Below, one piece after another: positions 9,222-15,888 of a DNA stretch of 64,000 bases. A program made the position numbers and the translations under genes. Origin of the DNA: Alkalimarinus coralli (GTDB taxonomy: Bacteria > Pseudomonadota > Gammaproteobacteria > Pseudomonadales > Oleiphilaceae). Location of the stretch: the NCBI RefSeq assembly GCF_023650515.1, contig NZ_CP096016.1:1140001-1204000 (forward strand). The letters run 5' to 3'. The notes beneath the pieces were generated by a model. It searched no databases, was not told where the DNA came from, and saw nothing but the letters and a program-made list of their open reading frames with translations. Every line of letters starts with the position of its first letter. The first letter of the stretch is position 1.

Positions 9222-10331
9222 TTATTTAAGAAATGAGTAGGCCAGTATGCCTAACAATAGTGATGATAAAAAACCTATCGTTAGCCAGGCCCAAGGGGGC
9301 AGGTTATGGGCGTGTTCTTCGGTAGATCCTTTTATGGTGTACTCTGATGTTTCTTCAGGTTGGGAGTAGAGTACCGTCTTGTCTACGTCGCCTTTGTCGC
9401 CTTTGTCGCCTTTGTCGCCTTTGTCGCCTTTGTCGCCTTTGTCGTCTTTGTCTTCTTTGTCTTCTTGGTTGCCTTTGTTACTGTCACTGGGCGCTGCCAT
9501 TAGCACGGTCTGCTCAGCCAGTGAATTGTCATCGGTTTCAAATAGCTGTGTCTGGTCAATATCTGAAGGTTCTAGCAATGACGTGTTATCATCTAGAATA
9601 GTCTCATCGTTGCCTTCAATGTTAGGTTCCGAAGTGGGGGGGATTTGCGAGAACTCCGAATGAGTCGTGCTGTGAAGTTGGGTTATATCTTGCTCGTCAT
9701 CTCTGAATACCGTGCTTTCCTCAGGTTCAACAGTGAGCTCTGCTGACGATGGCCCGAGTAATTCAAATGAGATTTTATCAAACATGATCTCGTCGCCAGG
9801 CCTGGCGAGAGCAGACTTTACCTTTTGCTGATTAATGAAGGTGCCGTTGGCCGAGTCTAAATCCAAAACTCTCAGCTGGTCACCTTCAATGGTCAACACT
9901 GCATGCTTTCTCGACAATAGCCCATCAAGAATAACCAGGTCGCAATCCGGGCTTCGTCCAACAGTGGTTTCTTCTTGAAGAGGAACGTGCTGACTGTTTA
10001 AGAGATCAGACTCCTTTTTTAAAGCCCAGTCGCCCGGACGGTACTTTTCTGGCTCTGATATCTCAATTTCAACAGATGCAAGCTTTATCCGATCCCACGG
10101 CTGTAGTTCTTTATTCCTTGAAATACGGCTGCCGTTAACGTAAGTACCGTTCTTGCTAAGTAAATCTGAGAGCGTTATGCGGTTTTCTTCTATCGAGAGT
10201 TCAGCATGAAAGTCGGACACGCCGGGTTCGTCAATGACGATATCATTGCTTTTATCATGGCCCAGTGAAAGGGTGCCTCCGGTTATTTTGGCTGGAGGCT
10301 TGTCTATGTTGAGAAACTGTAATAACAACAT
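9222..10331 (-). CDS. Tail-anchored protein with two FHA domains and a GDK repeat
   Basis: A 369-residue cytoplasmic protein anchored by a C-terminal membrane helix (WAWLTIGFLSSLLLGILAYS, about 345-365). FHA domains bind phosphothreonine. FHA1 (about 15-90) has LGHDKSNDI in place of the usual GR, then SDFHAEL and KNGTYVNG. FHA2 (about 120-195) is canonical: VGRSPDCDL, SRKHAVL, SANGTFIN. A long acidic linker rich in T, D and E follows, with several DxTxL/ETILD-like segments that could themselves be phosphorylated, then a GDK tandem repeat (about residues 286-315). It is downstream of the PP2C gene (35-bp gap between the two reading frames). Probably a membrane-docked phospho-reader; its partner is unknown. 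Confidence 0.85.
   Translation of the reverse strand: MLLLQFLNIDKPPAKITGGTLSLGHDKSNDIVIDEPGVSDFHAELSIEENRITLSDLLSKNGTYVNGSRISRNKELQPWDRIKLASVEIEISEPEKYRPGDWALKKESDLLNSQHVPLQEETTVGRSPDCDLVILDGLLSRKHAVLTIEGDQLRVLDLDSANGTFINQQKVKSALARPGDEIMFDKISFELLGPSSAELTVEPEESTVFRDDEQDITQLHSTTHSEFSQIPPTSEPNIEGNDETILDDNTSLLEPSDIDQTQLFETDDNSLAEQTVLMAAPSDSNKGNQEDKEDKDDKGDKGDKGDKGDKGDKGDVDKTVLYSQPEETSEYTIKGSTEEHAHNLPPWAWLTIGFLSSLLLGILAYSFLK
9387..9476. repeat. 9-bp tandem repeat inside the FHA gene
   Basis: Ten 9-bp units (plus-strand unit gtcgccttt), six identical (9387-9440) and four degenerate. They encode an in-frame Gly-Asp-Lys run. Changes in copy number would keep the frame, so linker length can vary between strains. 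Confidence 0.9.
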
Positions 10332-10366
10332 ATTGATACCTTATCGGATAGCTATTTAAACGCTTC

Positions 10367-11299
10367 TTATGTCGTCGATAAAAGTACAAACAAGCAGACT
10401 AATAGCAACAACAGCGAAGCGAAAAGCACAATGTTTCGAACTATCTTTTTTCCTTCAGATTTACCTGTTCTATCGCCCCCTTTTTGTGATCGTTTATTTA
10501 TTGCGAAAGCCGTCTGGCTGGAGGTGTTGTCATGGAGGGGAGCGTGATCGTGAGGTATTGTTTGATCATCGGTAGGGTTCTGTGCTGTTTGAGTGCCTAA
10601 GTACGAAATGAGCAATACGCTAATGTTGTCTCTTCCTCCATGACTCAATGCTGCGTCAATTAGCAAGTCTGCGATGTCTTGGGCGGGTAGGCTTCGGCTA
10701 ACAATATTATCAATTTCACTGTCCTTTAACTCACCATGCAGCCCATCGCTGCACAGCAGGATTTTTTGCCCTTGACGCCATTGACCGGTACGGACATCAA
10801 CCTTAATCTCTTTGTTGACCATGCCCAATGCCTGCACAATGACATTCGACTTGGGGTGCCCCCACGACGCATCAGCAGAGAGCTCTCCGTTATTCACGAG
10901 CTGCTGTACATAGGAGTGATCTTGAGTTAGGCGAGTGAGTGATTTATCCCAAATGTAGGCTCGGCTGTCGCCTACCCAGGCGACTTCATAACTCGATTGA
11001 TCGTTACACTTGAGCGCAACGATTGTTGAGCCCATTCCAGTAAGCTCTTGATTGTTTTCTGCAGCCTTAATAATCGATTTGTGAGCGGCTAATATTGATT
11101 CGGTTAAAGGCCGGTTACGTTTAATGCTGGATACAACTTCCTGTACTGCAATACGGCTTGCGACTTCGCCTCCTTTGGCGCCACCCATCCCATCAGCGAC
11201 AACCCATAGCCCTATTTCTGGGGCTGACTTATAGTTATCTTCGTTCTGTTTCCTTTTCTTACCAACATTCGTCCCACCACCAAAACTGAATCTGGACAT
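10367..11299 (-). CDS. PP2C-type Ser/Thr protein phosphatase, tail-anchored
   Basis: A 310-residue phosphatase that removes phosphate from Ser/Thr. PP2C metal-binding motifs are all present in order: QNEDNY, VVADGMGGAKGGEVAS, GMGSTIVAL, WVGDSRAY, LTQDHS, LLCSDGLHGEL and GGRDNISVLL. A C-terminal membrane helix (IVLFASLLLLLVCLFVLL) anchors it with the catalytic domain in the cytoplasm. I start at ATG 11299 (gagg 8 nt upstream); a longer frame starts at TTG 11353 without support. It sits between the beta-barrel gene (20 bp upstream of the longer frame) and the FHA gene, so it is likely co-transcribed. It probably reverses phosphorylation by a Hanks kinase such as that at 30652. Confidence 0.93.
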   Translation of the reverse strand: MSRFSFGGGTNVGKKRKQNEDNYKSAPEIGLWVVADGMGGAKGGEVASRIAVQEVVSSIKRNRPLTESILAAHKSIIKAAENNQELTGMGSTIVALKCNDQSSYEVAWVGDSRAYIWDKSLTRLTQDHSYVQQLVNNGELSADASWGHPKSNVIVQALGMVNKEIKVDVRTGQWRQGQKILLCSDGLHGELKDSEIDNIVSRSLPAQDIADLLIDAALSHGGRDNISVLLISYLGTQTAQNPTDDQTIPHDHAPLHDNTSSQTAFAINKRSQKGGDRTGKSEGKKIVRNIVLFASLLLLLVCLFVLLSTT

Positions 11300-11373
11300 A
11301 TGGTGTGCCTCAAGTACGCCATGAAGCAAAGTGGGGTTGGTAAACTGTTGCAACGGCGCTGCTTCTAAATATG

Positions 11374-12789
11374 TTAAAACGTCAACCTGGCTCCAAAGGT
11401 AAAGATAGTATTGTCTACGTTGTCTAAACCGACAGGGGTTTCAACATCAAAATAAGCCTGACCATCCCTGTATACTGTTGTGAAACCTAAACCAACAGTG
11501 AAAAAATCTTCATCAGGTTCGTCTGTATTGAGTGTATAGGTCGTATTAAGCGGGTCGAATACATATTGAAATGATAGCGCTCTGGAATCATTCTTAAACT
11601 CATGGTGCCAGTCTGCTCTGGCGTAAGGAATAAACACTCCCCAGCTGGTGCTGGAGTTATAGGCTGCTTTGCCTCCGATGACCGTTTGCAATGAGTCAAC
11701 TGACTGGTCAGACACAGCCATGTTAAGCTCTGGGCTGGCACCGCCGGTTTCCGAATATCCGTCTACTTCCACGTCGAGGTAGCGCAGCTGGGCATAGGGA
11801 GTATAGTCCATTGACCCTTGATTGATGGTGTACCCTGAACCCACATAAAAATTTATCTGGTCTCCATCTGTGCTGCCGCTAGCGGTTGAATTGACACTTG
11901 CAACAGCAGGGTTATTTGAACTGTATACGATGGAGCGCTTGGAATCGTAATCATAAATGCCATAGCCGAGTGAGCTATCGATATACAGATTGTTGATATA
12001 GTAGGTTCCGTATAGCGTGAAGTTGTATCCGTCTACATCCTGAGAGCCACCATTGTTGTCGAAGTCAGCCTCTGCGTCTGTATAACCAAGCGCAACACCG
12101 CCCACCAAGGTGTTAGTAAATCGATAGTCGATTCCAGCGGTTAGGCCTAGACTATCAATATCAAAGCCTGTCTGCCTGCCGGTTGCGTCGCGTTCCCCGG
12201 TAGAGTAGACCCCACTGATGAACACACCCCAAGGGCCAAATGCATCACCGGCGCTGCCCCCAGTCGGCGCATTGTTCAGCTCGGCAAAACTAAATTCATC
12301 ATCACCAGACTGGAGTTGAAGTCCACTCAAGCTGACTCCACTGGCTCCTGCATGAATGTCAGAAAATCGCGTCTGAATATTGGAAAGCTGTTCATTTGAC
12401 GTACGCGTAGCCCAGTCTCCTTGAGCACCGACCTCTTCATCCGCAAGTTGCCCCATGGCGTCGCCTAGTTCTTCTTGAGTTAAACTTAGCGAATTACCCG
12501 TGCCTGGTGTCCCGGTTATTTCATTTGAAGTATTGACCATCTCTCTGCAACGAAAAAAAAGTTGTTGTTCATTACCGCTGAGCTGGCCGTTACTGTTAAG
12601 AGCGCCTAACTGTGGACAGACAACATCAATTGCACCTGCCATTGAATTTTGAACTTCGTTGCCGAAATCTATAGTGCCCAGACTGGTAGCCAAAACATTT
12701 GGGCTTATCAAAAGAGCAATTGCCGAGCAGTGATAGAGGGAATTTTTACGTTTTAGATCAGTTGGTTGCGAATCGGTTTGTAGGTTCAT
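11374..12789 (-). CDS. Autotransporter-type outer-membrane beta-barrel protein without passenger
   Basis: A 471-residue protein. A signal-like hydrophobic segment (CSAIALLISPNVLATS) lies within the first 36 residues. A short region (40-180) has two Cys (VVCPQLG; FFRCREM) and then a C-terminal domain of alternating amphipathic strands (GPWGVFISGVYSTGERDA to the end) finishing in FGARLTF, the terminal Phe signature of outer-membrane barrels. The barrel resembles the autotransporter domain, but at most 150 residues precede it, so there is no real passenger. It is the first gene of the minus-strand group barrel-PP2C-FHA-GG peptide and divergent from the channel gene at 12940. It could be an outer-membrane channel for the same system (inference). 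Confidence 0.82.
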   Translation of the reverse strand: MNLQTDSQPTDLKRKNSLYHCSAIALLISPNVLATSLGTIDFGNEVQNSMAGAIDVVCPQLGALNSNGQLSGNEQQLFFRCREMVNTSNEITGTPGTGNSLSLTQEELGDAMGQLADEEVGAQGDWATRTSNEQLSNIQTRFSDIHAGASGVSLSGLQLQSGDDEFSFAELNNAPTGGSAGDAFGPWGVFISGVYSTGERDATGRQTGFDIDSLGLTAGIDYRFTNTLVGGVALGYTDAEADFDNNGGSQDVDGYNFTLYGTYYINNLYIDSSLGYGIYDYDSKRSIVYSSNNPAVASVNSTASGSTDGDQINFYVGSGYTINQGSMDYTPYAQLRYLDVEVDGYSETGGASPELNMAVSDQSVDSLQTVIGGKAAYNSSTSWGVFIPYARADWHHEFKNDSRALSFQYVFDPLNTTYTLNTDEPDEDFFTVGLGFTTVYRDGQAYFDVETPVGLDNVDNTIFTFGARLTF

Positions 12790-12939
12790 CGTATTTCCCC
12801 TTAGGGTGTTATTAAGAAATAACTTACGAATGCGTTAATGAGAGTTTATATAGTTAACAGACTCACTATTTGCAAGAAAAATGGTTAAATAATGATCACC
12901 TTCTAAGATGTAAATTAAGTGACTAAACATCGGGTGAGT

Positions 12940-14079
12940 ATGATGGGTAAGCATGAAGAACTGGAAATGATCCTTTCCCGGCATCAGCGATGGCTTGAGT
13001 CTGAAGAGCGCGATGGTAGTCGAGCCGACTTGTCGGGTGCATCACTCGATGGTGCAAATCTAGTGGGTAAAACACTGAGTGGCGTCGATTTCTCAGGGGC
13101 GTCGTTAGTGGGGGCTGATTTATCAGGTGCTCGATTGGTTCACGCGAAGTTCACTGGAGCCGATTTGGCGGGGGTTAATTTATCAAAAGCAGACCTGCTG
13201 TTGGCAGACTTTACCGGCGCTAATTTGAAAGGGGCTAACCTGACGGATGCAACCCCCAACCTGGATACTGCGCTGGTTAGAACCCGAAGAGGGCCTAGAT
13301 TCAAAGATTCGGATTTGACCGGGGCAAATTTATCAGGGGCGTACTGCTATATTTCTGACTTCTCTGGCGCAAAACTTACAGATTGCCTGTTTAATAAAAG
13401 TTATCTGGTAAGAGCAAACCTTTCACATTTGGATCTTCAACATAACCCGTTCAATATGGCGGTGCTGTCAAAGGCAGATCTAAGTTATGCGAACCTGCAG
13501 CATGCCGACTTCACTCACTCTGTGTTAGATCATGCAAATTTAAGCTATACCACATTGAGCCAGGCTTCGTTGAAGGGCGCAAACCTGAAAGGAGCCAATC
13601 TGGATAATGCGCAGGTGGAAGGCATTCAATATGACCGAAAAGGAATTTATCGCGGATCACGTGTAGCCACATGTTATGGCAGTAGCCGTTTTAGACGATT
13701 CGCACAAGATCAGGACTTTATTGAAGAGTTCCGCGAGGCCCACCCAGTCTATTACGGCTTTTGGCTCGCGCTGACAGACTGTGGGCGATCAATGACCCGT
13801 GTAGTCAGCTGGTCAATTGGTTTTGCAATATTATTTGGCTGCATATTTTATTCATTAGGCGAATCGGCGTTTGACATAGCTAACCAAACCACACTCCCTT
13901 GGAGCCTGTTCACGATGGTCTACTACAGTGTTGTAACGTTTACTACGCTGGGTTTTGGCGACATTACGCCGACAACGCCGCTGTCTGCAGCAGTGGTCAT
14001 GATCGAAGTGGTCGTTGGCTACTTGATGTTGGGCATACTTATTTCAATTTTGGCTGACAAAGTGGCGAGGCGAAGCTAA
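12940..14079 (+). CDS. Pentapeptide-repeat protein fused to a two-helix ion channel
   Basis: A 379-residue protein. Residues about 20-230 are pentapeptide repeats (A(D/N)LxG-type units such as ADLSGARL, ANLKGANL), which fold as a right-handed beta-helix. The C-terminal third has two membrane helices (WSIGFAILFGCIFYSLG; AAVVMIEVVVGYLMLGILIS) around a pore loop TFTTLGFGDITP, the K+-channel selectivity-filter signature. It is thus probably a K+-type channel gated by or tethered through the repeat domain. ATG 12940 is chosen (gggtgag just upstream); a GTG at 12919 in frame is possible. Divergent from the beta-barrel gene. The frame continues after the stop for 29 codons (see separate entry). Confidence 0.9.
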   Translation: MMGKHEELEMILSRHQRWLESEERDGSRADLSGASLDGANLVGKTLSGVDFSGASLVGADLSGARLVHAKFTGADLAGVNLSKADLLLADFTGANLKGANLTDATPNLDTALVRTRRGPRFKDSDLTGANLSGAYCYISDFSGAKLTDCLFNKSYLVRANLSHLDLQHNPFNMAVLSKADLSYANLQHADFTHSVLDHANLSYTTLSQASLKGANLKGANLDNAQVEGIQYDRKGIYRGSRVATCYGSSRFRRFAQDQDFIEEFREAHPVYYGFWLALTDCGRSMTRVVSWSIGFAILFGCIFYSLGESAFDIANQTTLPWSLFTMVYYSVVTFTTLGFGDITPTTPLSAAVVMIEVVVGYLMLGILISILADKVARRS

Positions 14080-14169
14080 CCGGTTGCCGATGCCGACCGA
14101 TTGATGGAACTAATGCAGTATCAGTATCTAGCTCGTCAGAAATCTGTGGCAGAGCAAGCCAAAAAATAG
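14080..14169 (+). other. In-frame extension beyond the channel stop codon
   Basis: After the TAA at 14077-14079 the same frame continues open for 29 codons to TAG at 14167-14169. It would read PVADADRLMELMQYQYLARQ then KSVAEQAKK, which has the look of a cytoplasmic C-terminal helix of a channel. Either the TAA is a recent nonsense change that shortened the protein, or it is leaky, or the resemblance is chance. Confidence 0.4.
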
Positions 14170-14346
14170 TTGGGCATGGCTGACAGTTACCGGGTTTTTG
14201 TTTGTTTATACGTAACAGTTTTCAAAAAATTCCTGCAATAAGAAAATAGTCTAATCGTTAGTTGTGTGTATCCTTCCTTTTGCAACTAGGCTATAGCCTA
14301 TAGGAATCAGGCGATTTCAAAATACTTGGTGAACGTGAATATCTGG
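14170..14346. other. Intergenic, no gene seen
   Basis: A-T rich stretch between the channel gene and the sigma-54 promoter. It includes a short palindrome ggctatagcc. This would be the place for upstream activator binding sites for the sigma-54 regulator, but I cannot define one by eye. Confidence 0.4.
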
Positions 14347-14362
14347 TGGCACTGCATTTGCT
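14347..14362 (+). promoter_or_regulatory. Sigma-54 (RpoN) promoter for the exporter operon
   Basis: tggcactgcatttgct matches the -24/-12 consensus TGGCAC-N5-TTGCW exactly in both boxes, with the GG and GC pairs 10 nt apart. The expected start is near 14373, about 54 nt before the ATG at 14427. The last gene of the downstream run (23762) encodes a sigma-54 activator, so the promoter and its likely regulator belong to the same unit. Confidence 0.82.
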
Positions 14363-14426
14363 CAAGCTAATGCAATTCCTGCTTTGTTAAAGCAGTTGCT
14401 ACTAAATTACAACCAGGTCGCTGTTC

Positions 14427-15842
14427 ATGAAAACACTGCACTTAGTCATCTCTGAGTTGTCAGCACTCAGACATATCTTTCGCCTAGGGCAAATGAGCCT
14501 CATTACACTTTTGGCTGCTTGTGCCTCTCCCTATCAACCTGAGTACACTCAACCGGCTGTGCCTGAGAAAGAAGCGTGGAAAGCAAGTATTCCTGACTCA
14601 CAGGATGTTATCAGGCCAGACTGGTGGGCGGGCTTTGAGGACGCATACCTAAACCAACTTGTTGATCAAGCGGTAGCAGGTGACTATGACTTGAAATTAC
14701 TCGCAACAAGAATAGAAATTGCAGCAGCGGCGGCAGGTGTTGAGCGTGCCAATGCGCTTCCTAAATTCTCACCTGATGCAAGTAAGCGGTTTCAGCGTGA
14801 CCCAACAGGAGACAGCGACACTTACTCTCTGAGTTTCAGCTCAAGCTGGGAGCTTGATGTATGGGGGCGTGTGCAAAAAGGTATCGAATCTAAAGAGTCC
14901 GAGTTCCGAGCCACGGAAGCTGATTGGGTGGCAGGTTACCTCAAGCTGGTTGCCGATGTTTCCAGTAAGTACTTTGAGATTAGAAAGCTTGATAGACAGA
15001 TTGAGCAACAGAAAAAATCCATTGAACAGAACGATAAAATCTTGGCCATCTACCAATTTCAAATTGCTGAAGGGTTAGTGTCGAAGTCCAAAGTATTACA
15101 GCAAGAAGCCGAAGCGTTTAGCAAGCATAAAGAGTTGTTGGAGTTTAAACGGCAGCGGGATGTCGCAGAGAATCAACTGGCCACGTTGTTGGGTGTGCCA
15201 TCAGGGGAGTTTAACGTACCTACCGATGTGACTCAAAACGAGATTGTGATACCCGCAGTGCCGGTTGGCTTGCCGTCAACGCTTCTATCAAGGCGACCAG
15301 ATATTATCGCTCAGGAATACCGGGTACTGGCGGCTTATCAATTATTGGGGCAGGCGAAACTGGAAAAACTGCCCAAGTTCAGTTTAACCGCCGATGGGGG
15401 TGTTTCGAGTAATACGCTAAGTCAACTATTGAATAAGTGGTCGTTGGGCTTGGCTCCTTCAGTTTCGATCCCGATTTTTGATAAATCTATCAGCGCCAAT
15501 ATCAGAAGTAACGAGGCTCAGGTAAAGCTGGCGGAAGATCAATACCGACAAACCGTGATCAAGGCTTTTGAAGAGGTCGAGACCACACTGGTTAATATTG
15601 CGTCACGAAAAGAGCAACGCAATAGCTTGTTACTGCAGGTCGAAAATCTGGAAGTGGTCAATCGAAATACCAATACACAATTGAAAGAAGGGCTGGTGTC
15701 CCAGCTAGAGGTTTTTGAAGTTGAAAGAACACTTTTATCGGCAAAACAGAGTGTATTAGATGTTGATCAGCAAATTCTGGCTGACACCGTGAAGCTTTAT
15801 AAAGCGTTAGGAGGGGGCTGGTCCGAAACTGACATTCGCTAG
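14427..15842 (+). CDS. Outer-membrane efflux lipoprotein, TolC/OprM/NodT family
   Basis: A 471-residue outer-membrane channel component of tripartite export or efflux. The lipobox LLAAC lies at about residues 28-32, so the mature protein is acylated at Cys. The body shows two repeats of the OEP domain: coiled-coil segments (DYDLKLLATRIEIAAAAAGV; IRKLDRQIEQQKKSIEQN), the SSWELDVWGRV beta-barrel signature, and the hallmark LLSRRPDIIAQEYRVLAAYQ. It is first in the run with FHA/TPR, HlyD, parvulin, C39-ABC and sigma-54 activator, so it probably forms the exit duct of that exporter rather than of an RND pump. An internal ATG at 14493 with aggg upstream would leave too short a signal. Confidence 0.92.
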   Translation: MKTLHLVISELSALRHIFRLGQMSLITLLAACASPYQPEYTQPAVPEKEAWKASIPDSQDVIRPDWWAGFEDAYLNQLVDQAVAGDYDLKLLATRIEIAAAAAGVERANALPKFSPDASKRFQRDPTGDSDTYSLSFSSSWELDVWGRVQKGIESKESEFRATEADWVAGYLKLVADVSSKYFEIRKLDRQIEQQKKSIEQNDKILAIYQFQIAEGLVSKSKVLQQEAEAFSKHKELLEFKRQRDVAENQLATLLGVPSGEFNVPTDVTQNEIVIPAVPVGLPSTLLSRRPDIIAQEYRVLAAYQLLGQAKLEKLPKFSLTADGGVSSNTLSQLLNKWSLGLAPSVSIPIFDKSISANIRSNEAQVKLAEDQYRQTVIKAFEEVETTLVNIASRKEQRNSLLLQVENLEVVNRNTNTQLKEGLVSQLEVFEVERTLLSAKQSVLDVDQQILADTVKLYKALGGGWSETDIR

Positions 15843-15888
15843 CCAATTTCAAACCACCATTTCTTGATACTCAAATGAGTGAAAGAAA

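Noticed and set aside
9347-9663. Plus-strand frames rich in Leu/Cys/Arg or Ser/Pro/Leu
   Set aside because: Shadows of the 9-bp repeat in the minus-strand FHA gene.
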